From contig OX579641.1 of the NCBI GenBank assembly GCA_951230915.1, positions 15,912,254 through 15,976,253 of the forward strand: DNA of 64,000 nucleotides, given 5' to 3'. Position numbers and translations under genes: made by a program. This document shows positions 1 through 11,923 of the stretch, one piece after another. The notes under the pieces are model-generated. The model made no database searches, was not told where the DNA came from, and saw nothing but the letters and a program-made list of their open reading frames with translations. Position 1 is the stretch's first letter. Every line of letters starts with the position of its first letter. The stretch comes from Antitrichia curtipendula (Eukaryota; Streptophyta; Bryopsida; Hypnales; Leucodontaceae).

Positions 1-1092
1 CAACCTGTGCTTCTATTCTTTTTACCATCAGATTTCGTTTCCTAAATTCTCTTTCTTTGTTGTTATCCGAATTTTAAGGTTGCATGTTCTCCTGGAGTGC
101 TTTAGAGGAGAGATTTGAGTTTTAGTTTTCGAATGTCAGTTCGCATTTAGATTTGATCGAACCACGATCGGAAATCGATTTCGGTAGGGTTACGTTTTGG
201 TTCGAAATTTTGGTTTTAGTTTTGCTCTGGTTGAGGTATTGATTCTAGGTCTTGGCGCTCCTCCAAGTTTACCGCTATATGTCTAGTTGTAACCTTAGAC
301 GGAGTTTGAGAGATGGCTGGGTTGTACGTAGTTTATGTGGCACTCGATGGCGTGGAATTAGGGTTTGAGCATCTCGGTTATTGGTGATGGATTTACGAGT
401 TCACGAGTTTGATGTATTTGATTACCTAGTTTATCGGCATTGGTGCATTACTGATTTTTTTTCTGGGATGCTTGAAAGTGGCGATAAGGCATAGTTTGAA
501 TGCGGGTCAAGTGTGGTTTAGTCAATGATAGTGTGCCAAGTGTGCAGGATATTCGGGAATGACATTCTAGAGATGGGAATCTTGAGTGTATGCGGTTCAT
601 GTGGTGCTTGGTGGCTTAGAATTAGGGTTTCAAATATCTCTGTTTGTGTTGCTATCATAGATTTGCGCGTTGAGGTATTTGGCTATCTCTTTTTATTGAC
701 ATTGATGTATTACAGGTGCGGGCCGTAAGTGGAGAGAGTTCCACATTCACACGGTCGTTGAGCGTTGCTGCTGGAGGTATGAATAGCGAGAGTTCTGTCT
801 TGGTCTTCGGTTTGAAGCGTTATGTATAGCTACAATTGACCAGACATGGAATTCTCATCCCTTTAATATTTGCTCCATTGTCTTGTGACTATTTTCTATA
901 TCGTCTACATTGTCCTGTTTCTACATTGTCTTGTTACTTCACTGGCTACGTTGTCTTGTTTCTATTTGCTACGTTCTCTCGTTACTATTGAATTGGTCTG
1001 GCTCAAGTGTAATTCTGCTCCTGCTGCATTACTCTTCTTGTATTTTTATGAAAGTTTACTGTGTTAAAACTGGTGTTAATGTTGTTTTGAAG
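1..1092 (+). other. Intron or 5' part of the ATP synthase 24 kDa gene
   Basis: No exon that matches the N-terminal part of the FAd subunit could be found here. The stretch has stop codons in all frames and ends in a usable acceptor just before the first recognisable exon at 1093, so it is most simply an intron, possibly with part of a 5' UTR. The transit peptide and first exon probably lie left of the window. At about 870-975 a short degenerate tandem repeat of the type CTACATTGTCTTGTT is visible. Confidence 0.5.
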
Positions 1093-4087
1093 ACGATGTT
1101 GTCAAAGAGGTGTTTCAAAGGCAGCAGAAAAACTTCAGAGCTTATTTGGATGAGATTTCCAAGACAAAGTTGAACCTAGACGCCAGTAATGAAGCTGCGG
1201 TGAAAGCTTACTTCGATACTCAGGCCCAAATCAGGAGCAAGTAAGTTGTTGGACATAATGGACTCTAAGGTAGATCTTGACGGAATGCGTGCTAAATCTT
1301 GCTATCAGGACTCCTTCCCATGATTTGCGACTGGTTTGAATGGGTTCCATTATTAGTTTGGATTTCTTTTGTGAGTCTCGACAGGATTTTAACTCACTAA
1401 TATATGAATCATTTGGATATGATACGAATAAGTTATAAGTTCTTGTACTTTGAAGAAATATTAGGGTCCCAAACTTGAGCAAAGACTTCCCTTGAACCAT
1501 GAATATTGTATCTATAATGTAACTCATGAACTGTGATAGAAAGTAGAGGAATCTCATTCTTACAAGTATCGTGTTTGGATGCCACTTGCATTACAAATGA
1601 GTGACTTTTCAATTTATGGGAAGGTACTTGCAAATGGGTTTCCTACCGTTTATCCTGATCTGGAATCACTTACGTAGTTGAGATTCAATGACCATATGCG
1701 AAGCTTGACATGTTCTAACACGAGCAATCTGGCGTCATTGATAATGAAATTGAAAATATGAGCTATGTCATTTCGTTTGGGGTATTCAGAAACATTTTCT
1801 GGTGGTTTAGATACACCTTTTGATTCCTTGTTCCACATTGCTGTATCTTCTGATTCTTCCAGAAAGGATGCAAATTTTATCCCTTCCGATTTTCTGAAGT
1901 CAATCCGGGAGTCAATTATGCAAAATCTAGATTCCTAGTGCCGGATTCGAAGCATGTTGGTTTCAGAGTAAAAATGTTCATATAATGCTGCATGAGCTAC
2001 ATTTTAACTCCTAAGTGTCCAAACCTAAACTTGACGCTTCACTTTGGAAGCTAATAGTTGATTATAATAACTTTTAATGACACATTTCTATCTTCAGATA
2101 TGTTGGGCATGGTTTCTTCTCTCTTATCTATAAGTTTTATTTACTTTCTTGAAGCTTTTTTTTTAATTTATTTAAACGCTTGTTTCAAGGAACTGACCAT
2201 TTTTGACCATTTGGGCACTCGGGTCAATAGTTTGGAGGTCTTTTGATGCTGTGGCTGTTTCAGTGATTTTTTAAACTCCAGAGTCTTGACCTTAGTCACG
2301 TGGTTTTGGTTGCAGCCTTGGTCTTTCGTCTTACACGCAAAAGATTGCTGACCTTTTGGATGGTGCTGCCGAGGAGGCACCTGACGTTCGCACATATTTG
2401 AGTATCCACAGCATTTTGCGCCGCGAGTATGTGTTCGCTTTAAATTTGCTACTTCATGAAATTTTGTTTGAGCTCATGGACCGCTAAGGCCCCGCCCGCA
2501 CCAATCTAGTAGCAATTTTACTCCTAGCATCAGTTACTAAATCCCCTCCAGAGAAAGTTTTCATTTGGAAAACGGGTGCTTACTTTCACTAGGTCACTTG
2601 CAATGAATTTACATTTGTTTCCCACCAATTAACTTAACTCCCCGATTTTGGGCAATTACACGAACTGTGACTTTACAATTGTGTAAAGTGCCAAAACCGC
2701 CCACACCAATAAAGTAGCAGCAGCTAGCAAACTTGACAGCTAACTCTCCAGTTCTCTTTGTTTTCAATCTTGACCTCAACACCCAAGTTAGCTCATTGAC
2801 GCCACAATTTGTTGATGTCGACGGGGCCTTAAGAAAGACATGACTATAGCTGAATGGAGGTCCTGGTATCTTGTGCTAGACGATTCTTTAGATGGAGTAT
2901 GTGATGTGTTCTTTCTGTTTGTAGATTTCAATGTGGATTATGTTCTAAAAAACTACATGTTTCAGGGTTGGAATCGAAGATGACTTGGGAGCTGATGCTC
3001 TGATGCTGGCGGCCCTCGATAAGGTGGAGAAGAGCATTGGCAAGACTGTTGTGAAGGATGATGCCAATGCCATGGCTGCCTGGAAGAAAGAACTTGATCA
3101 GGTCAATCAAAAGTAAGCAAGTCTCTCATACAATAGTTCTTTAGCCTATTAGAGCGAGTTTCTCCTTAATGTGGTACTTGCTGATGCTCTTGTTGTATAA
3201 ACAAATTCTGTGCTGAGAGTCACGATATGGCAACTGCAGCCCAATCCCAGTTTACAGTATGTGTATCCTTGTACATAGTATGAAGCTCAATTATCATCGT
3301 GACATTTTCTGTGTACATTTTGGTTTGCTTGTAGGCTTGGAATCGATGATAGTATGCTGGAAAAGCTGGAGGAGGAGGCTGAGTATGCCGCTGCTCAAGC
3401 AGAGTTGGAGGAGCTGCGAAACACAGCTATGGATAGGATTGACACCTACAAGCGCAGGTATGATTGCGCATTTTTCTGCACTGATCGAGCAATCTTAAAT
3501 TTTTATTGCTGATATTAAGTTGAGTTTTGCAATGGAATCATATGATTTCTCTTCCCTGAGACCGTGCATCCCCTTAACTCTCGTTGAAGTATTTCATCTA
3601 TTCCCTTGTATGTCATCACATACAAGATATTTAATCCCTAAATAGCCAAAAGTGGCTGCTTTCATTTATATAAGAGTTGAAATAATTCCTTTAGGAAGCT
3701 TCAAGGAAGGTAATAAAACGTACCAATAGAATGAAGGAATCATATCCTACACTATTTAACAGTTGAAAAATGTTTGTGAATTTTACTATCATCGACAATG
3801 GAGCATTAGCTTCCTAAGTCCACGTTTATTCTTAGCTTGGCTTTTAGGGTCTAATGTCTCTCTTCTAGATATGATTGCTAGTTGACAGAAAATGACTTAT
3901 TCTGGAGTACTGGAACTACTTTATGATTGGTTGTGCTCTGAAATTTAATATGAAATTCATAATGATTTAGCTTAGATTATGGTGCTTTATTTTTTGGCCT
4001 GGCTCTGAAAGTCAAAATTGCTTCTGCAGGGACGAACTGACAGTTGAGGTTGATCCAAAGGACCTTGACCACCGTACTTACCTCTGA
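1093..4087 (+). CDS. MGP1: Mitochondrial ATP synthase 24 kDa (FAd) subunit, 3' exons (5' partial)
   Basis: This encodes the plant-specific 24 kDa FAd subunit of mitochondrial F1Fo-ATP synthase, a peripheral component of the complex in the inner membrane. Five exons fit one frame: 1093-1240, 2316-2426, 2966-3112, 3335-3457 and 4030-4087, all with GT-AG introns, giving 194 residues to a TGA stop. The best landmarks are DDLGADALMLAALDKVEKS in exon 3, LGIDDSMLEKLEEEAEYA and AQAELEELRNTAMDRI in exon 4, and the C-terminal DLDHRTYL, which line up in order with the Arabidopsis protein (At2g21870) as I remember it. The protein is acidic and largely helical, as expected for the family. The mitochondrial presequence and about the first third are missing because upstream exons lie outside the window or were not recognised. 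The last intron carries a dispersed repeat (3646-3815). No inactivating lesion is seen in the exons present. Confidence 0.9.
3646..3815 (+). repeat. Dispersed repeat family A, copy 1 (inside FAd gene intron)
   Basis: The copy starts AAAAGTGGCTGCTTTCAT, contains AAGCTTCAAGGAAGGTAA and ACCAATAGAATGAAGGAATC, and fades near GCATTAGCTTCCTAAG. Two related copies lie at 4398-4555 and 59722-59910. It has no coding capacity and no clear terminal inverted repeat. It could be a short MITE or a SINE-like element. Confidence 0.6.
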
Positions 4088-4397
4088 AGAACTATAGCTT
4101 TTCAGTCTTGTAGCTCCTAAAGCTCCTGCTAAAGAACAGCCAGTGTTCATGTCAATGTCGCCCATTATTGAGCATGCCTTGGTGCTCGGTATTTTGGAAA
4201 TTAGACTGCCATAAGAGAGTGATGAGCCATGTAGCTGTTTTGCTTTTGTATCCATTGTGTTCCGGATTCCAATAGCAACTGCCACTCTGAGCTGTACCGC
4301 AGGAGTTTGGTCGTTGGTGTTGCCGCAACCAGGAATGTTGCATCACTCGTGATGATTAATCTGCACATCAAAGAGCCATGCAGGCCCGTTTCACCCA

Positions 4398-4555
4398 AAA
4401 GTGACTGCTTTCATGTTTTTATTTCTGTCGCAGATGAAATAAGTCATTTTTAAAGCTTCGAGGAAGGTAACAAACTGTACCAATAGAAATATGTCTTTGA
4501 TTAGTATCCTAATCCATTCTATTATAAGCTTCTAAAGTTATTTTTTTAGTAGGGC
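4398..4555 (+). repeat. Dispersed repeat family A, copy 2 (3' flank of FAd gene)
   Basis: It starts AAAAGTGACTGCTTTCATG and contains AAGCTTCGAGGAAGGTAACA followed by ACCAATAGAAATATG, the same ordered blocks as copies 1 and 3, with small indels between blocks. It lies about 310 bases downstream of the FAd stop codon. Confidence 0.6.
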
Positions 4556-4559
4556 AATT

Positions 4560-6367
4560 TAGGGTTTTATGCACTTTGATAAACTACTTCAAGGTATGAC
4601 ATTGCAAATTAAGGTACTAGAGAGAGAATCAACTTTGGTTATTTTTAGAATAGATGTTCATCAAGAGTTTATTCACTAACAAGAATCATGCCCTCAATCA
4701 AAGCTTATTGGGTAGTGCCAGTGACTCACAAATTGTAAGAATTCACTCGTTAATTAAATTAATGTTGACGTGAAATTTTGTGTAGTTTAGGGTTAAGCAT
4801 TTTAGTATAATTCATTAATATCTTGAGGAATCTACATTCAGACGGCCCATCCTTATTCTAAGGACATGTACTTTTTGATACTAGGCTTTGATGCAATTCA
4901 TTTGTGTTCTAAAAGACATTTGTTTTGAAATATTCAACATTGTTAAGTTTGAATTTTAGGTAATTGAAAGAAACAAAAACTCCCTATTGCTATTTTTGAA
5001 TGTATTGCATGTGCAAAATGTTGTGTTCTATATTGATGATTGTGAAGTGGTGATTGTAGAGATTCATTAGTTATCAAATTAGTTTAGAAATGAAAATAAA
5101 TTGAAGAACTATAGATTAAACTTTAATTTCTACATTTTAATGCATTGGTGTAAAAAACATCATATTTCAATTAAAGAATCTACTAATGACTACATAACAT
5201 TGTTAATTAAATGAGATACCTCCCCCATGTATAGGTATAATTCTCTCCTATATGTTAGGGGGGGGAAATTGAATTATAATCCTCAACACTTCATTGGCTG
5301 CATTGGCTGTTGATTCACCAAGTTGTTAGTGCTAGGGACTGTAATTGGATTGTAGGTACTTTCTTGTGGGGGAGGGGGGCTCCCGACTTTTGAGGAAGCA
5401 AAAGCCCCTTCTCCCTCAAACGAACGTTAATAATGTTATGTAATTTCGAATTAAGGTAAATGGACTTGTTGATTGAAATAGAACATGTTTTATATTAGTA
5501 ATACTATTAATTTGAAATGATTTGAAGGATTATGTGAATGATATTCAAATTCAAAAGCTGATTATTTAAATAATCTTAACTTGCACAAATATTCAAAACT
5601 TGGTACTTTGTAAATAAAGTATCTACCATCAAAATACCCAAAGGAAAAAACTAACAATCCACATAGATTTATTGTTTTCGCAAATGAAAAAGTTATGCAA
5701 TGATATTTGTTTCGCCAAACATTAGTCCTTAGCATGATTTTTGCATGAGCTCTCACAATTGTCTTGCATTCCTAAAAACAACGTGCTACAAATTCAATTT
5801 TGGACCTCGTATACACTCACTTTTTTATTACATGACCAAATCCTCCCTCAAGCCAATATTCTCAACAACAATTGATTTTTATACAATTATTGTCATGTTG
5901 CCTTAGACACACCGACATCATAAAATGCAATTTCATCTATGCCTTTTATTTATAAATTATAATTCATCTTCTAGATTGTTTGGTGGGCACACACAATCTC
6001 ACACATATTAATAAATATCCCAAAGGTCATTTTTGAGAAAGTATTTGTTGTGCACAAACACATTGTGTCAAGATCATATTGTGCCAACATGTTGCAAGCA
6101 TGAGTAAACAAAAATAATGATGCAACAATGATTTTGAGAGTGCATAGTATGCACTGTTAATGTTACACCTAACCACATGAATGAGATGAAAATCACCTCC
6201 AATCAACACTTACATGACAAGAAGTGAATACACCCAACACAAAACTTAGTGAGTAGTTTGCAAGACAATGCACAACCCTTAGTGCAACACAAAGCTTGAC
6301 AACATTCAAAATACTAACCTAAATACAATCTAATAGCTCATGACTTTTAGTATGTAGATACCATGAG
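4560..6367. other. AT-rich intergenic DNA without recognised genes
   Basis: All six frames are broken and nothing recognisable is encoded. At 5,250-5,430 there are short G/C-homopolymer patches (GGGGGAGGGGGGCTCCC) in otherwise AT-rich DNA, probably old repeat debris. Confidence 0.5.
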
Positions 6368-6370
6368 TCA

Positions 6371-6545
6371 CACTAAAAGAAACCTATGGGTTTTTTGACA
6401 CATCTTTTTTGATGTCAACCTATTTTTATGTTAACATTGACATCAAATGTAACGTTAAGACATTAGTTGTAAAATCAAACATAACATAAAAGTAAGTGAA
6501 CATTACAAAAAATGCGTCAAAAAAAGACATGGATTTTTTATAGTA
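6371..6545. mobile_element. CACTA-type MITE, 175 bp
   Basis: The left end reads CACTAAAAGAAACCTATGGG and continues with a T run and GACACAT. The right end, read on the other strand, is TACTATAAAAAATCCATG followed by a T run and GACGCA, so the termini are imperfect inverted repeats that start with the CACTA signature. The element is flanked by TCA at 6368-6370 and 6546-6548, the 3-bp target duplication expected for CACTA transposons. It has no coding capacity and must have been mobilised in trans. Confidence 0.6.
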
Positions 6546-6548
6546 TCA

Positions 6549-7635
6549 ATGGAATCATGCAATGTGGCTTGTGACAACTATTACAACCACCAAGTGACTC
6601 TGAAAGCAATGACACAAATGCAAAAATTACCTACACCACCACTAACACTTGACCATATCCATAGTAATGAAAAGAAAGAAATGCCTACATATGATTCATT
6701 CACAAATGTAGTAAGCGGCATAGCAATATTGTTTCACTTACCCCTTTTGCCAATCTCAAAGTCACTTTTACATTGGCAAAACAATATTTCCTCTTTAAGA
6801 CCTTGAAAACACCAAAAATGAAAATCTAACATAAGACTATGATGACTAACCACCTTTCAAGACACAACATGGATACAAACACTGAAAGACAAGGACTTCT
6901 TATATTGGTGGACTTAAACATTGCAAATGCTTCTTTATGGAATAAACATCACACAACCATAGTGGCAACACTTATGGCACTTCTATACAACACACATTTC
7001 AAACCAACTGAAATATGAAACCAACTAGCATCAATCCAACCATCAATGTACAGCAAATGACATTGCACACAATTGCGTGTCCATTTCTTCCAAACCTTGC
7101 CTTCACAACTTTCCAAGATTAACACTCCCAGCTAATGTACTTCACACACTTGTAGAATAATATGCCTCGCTTTCACATCAAGCGTCGTACTATGTACCGT
7201 CTATTGCAAACAAACATGGTCCCCTAGCATAAAACAACGTACACGAGGTCCAACCTATAGCCTCCTATGTGGATATTGGCATAATACATGGTGTCTCTAT
7301 GATTCGCAATAGAGAGGCTCTCTAGTGCCATCAACATACATCACCCTCCTTTAAAAAAAAAATTCTCTCCTCACAGACACATGCCCATGTGTTTGGATCA
7401 TCCATGTTAACCACCATAATAACAACATTTTGCTTTATGGCCATCGATAAAATTGGATGCCATTTATATTAAACATAGTAAGGTGGAAAAAAAAACCAAA
7501 AATATTTGCTTGCTAGACTAGTAGCTCATAGCAATCTATAGCAATTACAAGTTACAATCCCTATGATGCTCCTTCTTCAAACTATAATTCCGAAGGCCTC
7601 AAGGAGTTCACTTAGAATATCCATTAGAAACCACA
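6549..7635. other. AT-rich DNA, probably degraded transposon sequence
   Basis: No supported gene. The region lies on the 3' side (minus orientation) of the Ty3/gypsy integrase relic and may contain decayed element sequence, but no motif was recognised. Confidence 0.35.
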
Positions 7636-8065
7636 TGCAAATAAAACTTTGGCCCCCCTATATACTTTTTGAATTTTAAATATAAATAAATAAATAAAAT
7701 ATGAATAGATTTTCCTACTTTGAAAGTTTATGTTTTGAATTATTGATATTTTTATTTGTTAATAATAATTAGTTACAAATTTTTGAAGTAAAAAGATACA
7801 CTATAGAATTAAGAAATAACTTTCACATTCCTATATTATATTAAAAAACATTGTCTAAAAAATGAACAAAAATATTCTAAAAATAAATCTCTATTGAAAG
7901 ATCATTTTGAATTGAATATTGATTCAGTGGTCATCTAAATGTGTTCTCTATAATTATTTGAGTTGAAAAATATGTCATTTTAGTTCATTTTCAACCTCTT
8001 CTAGAAATCATTTCATATTTTATTTGAAACTATAGCCATTATTAAACAATGCTCAAAATTTTAGG
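7636..8065 (+). mobile_element. Truncated copy of an hAT-type MITE (family B)
   Basis: The core from about 7700 (ATGAATAGATTTTCCTACTT, TTGAAGTAAAAAGATACACT) to GCTCAAAATTTTAGG at about 8050 matches the complete element at 29677-30258 in order and orientation, and the inverted copy at 50096-50677. Both terminal repeats are missing. The direct repeat ATTAGAAACCAC is found at both edges (about 7623 and 8080), but I do not consider it proof of a target duplication. Confidence 0.55.
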
Positions 8066-8870
8066 TTGAAATTATTGTTTATTAGAAACCACTTGTTTGC
8101 ATGTGGTTTGTTGTAGTAGAATTAAGTGCATCCCCCAAGTTGAAGCCCCTTTTAACAGTCCACATGATGCACTCTATCCAAACATTTGCTTTGGATAATA
8201 TTGTAATACAATGCAGTGATCAATCATCTTTTGCTCACAAGAAGTTTGAAACTCATCAAGAAACTCATGTCTTTGGTTTGTCAACACCTTAGTTGGAATC
8301 CCAAAGCAATTCAATACTTAATCCAAAAATGAACAAGCCACTCCTTTGCTAAGCTTATATGGTCATGCCATGAACTCAATCTACTTCAAAAAGTACTCAA
8401 TCATCACCAACACCTATTTTTTATAGCGTGGTATCATTGTTAATAGTTTTGCAAAGTCCAAAATCTACCTATAGCCCAATTCCATAATTAATAACGGTTG
8501 TAATTGAGGCATTAAATGATGCTTGCCTTCAATCATACCATGCATCTAGCTAACAACTATTAAACTTACATTTGCATGCCTCTCCACCAATAGTAAATCT
8601 ACAAGAAGATACAAGTCCTTTGCACTTCCAAGTTTCCCTAATTCTCGCATGCAAGCTTCACTCTTTCATGAGACCCCGGTATCATCTTCTTCATACCATC
8701 TGAAAATACTCAAAGCAAATGAATCATTTCCTACACAAACCTTGACTCATTGCAAAATTTGATCTCTATCCTTAGCATATATGGTGGTTGCTACTTTACC
8801 ATGCTTCAAATAATTATTTACCTCTGTAATCTAAAATTTTGCTTTCCGCGCAAAACCCTGGATCACTAGT
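8066..8870 (-). pseudogene. Ty3/gypsy integrase relic
   Basis: Read on the minus strand with frameshifts and stops, this stretch resembles the integrase of plant Ty3/gypsy elements. Around 8540-8340 there is a W/LDFA start of the catalytic core, a tract of the kind PRYKKYVLVIVEYFLKWIEF that matches the typical core strand with DYFTKW, and then a NCFGIPTKVLTNQ-like segment (about 8310-8280) equivalent to FGIP..LISD. Upstream, a CQMHGMIEGKHHLMP-like segment corresponds to the end of the zinc-binding region. No open frame survives. It belongs with the RNase H (11530-11850) and RT (12666-13347) blocks on the same strand and in the right order. Confidence 0.6.
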
Positions 8871-9007
8871 ATAGGGGTTCAAATCCAAGGAATGGTCAAA
8901 TCGTCTATCGTATTGTGACTAAAGTCACTTGTATTCTAGAATAACATAGGATATTGGTGTAAATATCTTGTGCAAGTTTTTTAATTACTGGTTATGATTT
9001 CACCATT

Positions 9008-10307
9008 GACAATTTGTCTAGTCACTAGTTAGCTAGTCTAATGACTAAATTAACATGAGTGTCAAATCAATCCCAGTATTATGACAAATTGTCCCTATCT
9101 AATGTAGGGAATGAGGTGTAATACATCTCCTCGTTAAATATTATCCTCAAACCATAGTCAAATGGTCATTGTGTTAATCTTGTCTGTCTATGTATATTCT
9201 CTTAGCTCTCTTATTTCATCCTTATAATTGTATTTCCTATACATAAGGGCAAGACAACTTGTCACTGGGTAACTCCACACTTCATTACACTCCTAGAGGA
9301 GTGTAGGCAATTTCCCTCAATTTTCTAAAATATTTACTCAATACATTTCACCTACAAATTGTCTCCTGAAATTTCAAAGTTAAAGATTACTCCCTGTGAT
9401 GTTCCATTTCCTTTTCAACTTCTTCCTATCAGTCTGGTTGCATCGCCCAGCTCCAACATCTGCTCTCCGTCAATTTGTCTGGTTTACACTTGACGATTCG
9501 TTCACACCGCTTGATATTCCAACTTCCAAGTGCATGGAGACCAATTGCCACTTTGCACACTGTCAATTAGACGCTACACCAGATTCTTGACCCGTACGAC
9601 AATTTGACGAAATTCAATCACATAAAGAGAATTTATCCAATTTCACACAACAAGACAAATAGTTGATTTATGCTTGTACAAATAAATCCAATCACATGAA
9701 TTGAGTACAAGACAAAGAAGAATTATAGACACAAACTCCATGTTCCAATCACTGGATAAATGCAAACAATTTGTCAAGTGCTGACATTCACAATTAATTT
9801 CACAAACAACTCGTCGTTACACATTCTACAATTTCTTTACCCAATCACTGGGATTTATATTCACTGTAAATACAACTTTGGGCTTTCTAATTTTCATAGA
9901 CAAATAGTCAATTTCACACAACTACACAACACTTATTTAATTTATTCAATTTGCACTTAGATGGCAAGTCCAATCACTGGATCAATGTCACCAACTTAAC
10001 AACTTATCCACTTCACAAACAAATCTCAATCACAAATAATTCAACTAAGCACAAACACACAATGAGATCCAATCACTGGATTCTCAAACAATTTGTTAAA
10101 TTTCCACACAATTCAGAGGATCCAATCACTGGATCTTGATTGTAGATATACACACTCAAAGTTAATCCAATCACTGGATTTAACTATTAAAACTACACTC
10201 ACAGTAACCCAATCACTGGGATTTATACATCAATTCACAAGTGTACAAGGACAATCAATTGAAGACAAATTGTATTCTATTAAAGTCTGAAGTATAGACA
10301 AATTGTC
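9008..10307. repeat. Scattered GACAA-N-TTGTC palindromes
   Basis: Exact 11-bp palindromes GACAA-N-TTGTC occur at 9008-9018 (N=T), 9083-9093 (A), 9253-9263 (C) and 10297-10307 (A). Close variants lie near 9354, 9471, 9597, 9768, 10088 (AACAATTTGTT, symmetric again) and 10264. They surround and partly interdigitate with the TCCAATCACTGGA array. No function is assigned; candidates are transposase or transcription-factor binding sites. Confidence 0.6.
9744..10220. repeat. Array of seven TCCA-ATCAC-TGGA stem-loop motifs
   Basis: Seven 13-bp motifs share an invariant 5-base centre ATCAC and complementary 4-base arms. Five are TCCA/TGGA (9744-9756, 9969-9981, 10068-10080, 10121-10133, 10166-10178). 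Two are CCCA/TGGG (9840-9852, 10208-10220), so both arms changed together. At 10121 the arms extend to GATCCA/TGGATC and at 10166 to AATCCA/TGGATT. Spacing is irregular (96, 129, 99, 53, 45, 42 bases). The sequence between them is not repeated. Looser half-sites with CAATCAC occur near 9613, 9687 and 10027. There is no coding capacity. Confidence 0.75.
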
Positions 10308-10970
10308 AAGTGCTGAAAAAAACAAGAAAACTAGAGGGGAAGAAGAGGGTGAAGAAAAAGACGAATTGCCAGCCTATATCACCTACAAGAAAATAAATGT
10401 TCACTTAAAAGGTTTTCTCTCACAATTTGCTACTCTTGGAATCTAGGCTATTCAAGACGTTTGAGATCCAATTACATAGACAATTAGCCTAAAATATTCT
10501 AGCAATGTAAAATCAGTTTGGCAATTAGTCTCCTTTCACACTACAAAAAACGAATAGACAAAATTTGAAAAATTGAGATGACCACAACCTCTAAGTTATG
10601 AAAAATATCCTTGACACCCGTCGACTCTTCACCATCCTCTTCATCTAAGGTAAATATACCTAAAATAAACCAATCATCAAAACTGGCTCCTATTTTTTTT
10701 TTTAAATTGAATATGAAGGATACCCAAAATGAAATGCAAGGACAAATGTAAGGTGAATTTTGAATAGTCTAGCTCTATTTATAGTATTGTGGAGGTGACA
10801 ACCTTGGAAATGGACAATTTTGGGTACACTTCCTTTCTAGTGTCATTCTTCATGTGCATCAAATGCATTTTGGCATCACCTACATGACACTTCTAGCACC
10901 CTACACCTTGCATCTTTGAAACTTTGTAATTAATTCACAATGTGACCAAAAATTATGGAAGCACTTGCAT

Positions 10971-11045
10971 TTTTTTTGGGAACAATGACAATTTTCATTG
11001 ATATAGGAAACAATACAGAGATCTAGAAGGCGTAGCCCTCAGCAA
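10971..11045 (-). mobile_element. Retroposon 3' tail (LINE/SINE-like), minus strand
   Basis: On the minus strand the sequence reads a GC-containing stem (GAGGGCTACGCCTTCTAGA), CTGTATTG, a block ATATCAATGAAAATTGTCAT and then an A run. A related segment with the same order lies at 16277-16362. The layout of short 3' sequence plus poly(A) suggests 5'-truncated LINE or SINE copies. No RT domain is attached. Confidence 0.4.
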
Positions 11046-11529
11046 AAATAATTTGTTTCAAATTTTCAATTTTCTATCTCTTTTCATAACATTTAAAAAA
11101 ATTCACTTTTCTATCTCTTTATTTAAGAAACAACAACAATCTTCAAGATTGAAAGTAGCAACAAGAAAAATACGAAAGCCACCAATCAATAGATCCCATT
11201 CAAGATGAAAGGCGAAGCCTCTCAATTGAAGGAGCCTAAATTTGGCTGTTCCAATCTCCACCAAATGAACCACTTGCATTTTGATTCATAGTCCTTCACC
11301 AATGTGCAAAAACTATTTTTCATTTTTTAGACATATTGATCATGCCACAGAGCTTATTAATGCAATTTTAGAAGTAGTTATCTTATTGTGGCCATAATGA
11401 ATCTCTTAGTGATATCTCCAGATATCGCCATTATACTCAAGTATTAATTCATGTCGCCTTCGTGATGAATTCTTTCCAATTTCCACATACTATTTAGCCT
11501 CCGTAGAGTCCACTTGGCTTTCAGTTGGA

Positions 11530-11850
11530 TTTTAGTCTACTATCCATATTTACTAAACCCATGAGGTGCATGCCTTTGAAGTTGTATTCCATTAGCATTA
11601 GAGACCATCGTTTAAGTTTCCCTATGAGCTTGGTAGACTCCATCAACCACTTCAACAGTTGGTCATCTGTAACCAATAAAACTCATTGCCATATAAATAG
11701 CACCAAAAATGTATAATTGCCTAAATTGTTGTCAAACGCTCACCCTTGTATAAGCTGAATTGTGCCTTTCCATTGTTGTTGAACTAGTTGCAATATGCAA
11801 TAACAAGCACCTTATTGCCATCACCCAGTTGAGCCAGCCCCCCACTAAAT
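11530..11850 (-). pseudogene. Ty3/gypsy RNase H relic
   Basis: The minus strand, read with a few stops, gives a run containing VTDDQLLKWLMESTKL followed by GKLKRWSLMLMEYNF and MHLMGLVNMV, the hallmark end of Ty3/gypsy RNase H (usually TDHKPLKWL...GKLARWALxLQEYDF). It lies between the RT block (12666-13347) and the integrase block (8066-8870). It is separated from RT by a TTAA-bounded insert and from integrase by about 2.6 kb of foreign DNA. Confidence 0.7.
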
Positions 11851-11923
11851 TCAAATCCATGTACATTTAATATGTTCTATTGGAAATAGGCCTCCACGAT
11901 ATTAAGACCAATGACAGATGCAT

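Noticed and set aside
8820..8900. tRNA gene or SINE promoter suggested by GGTTCAAATCC (B-box-like)
   Set aside because: No matching A box, no acceptor stem and no cloverleaf could be drawn around it.
9744..10220. CRISPR-like array reading of the repeated 13-bp motif
   Set aside because: Repeats are far too short, spacing is irregular (42-129 bases), spacers show no uniform length, and the context is a eukaryotic transposon nest.
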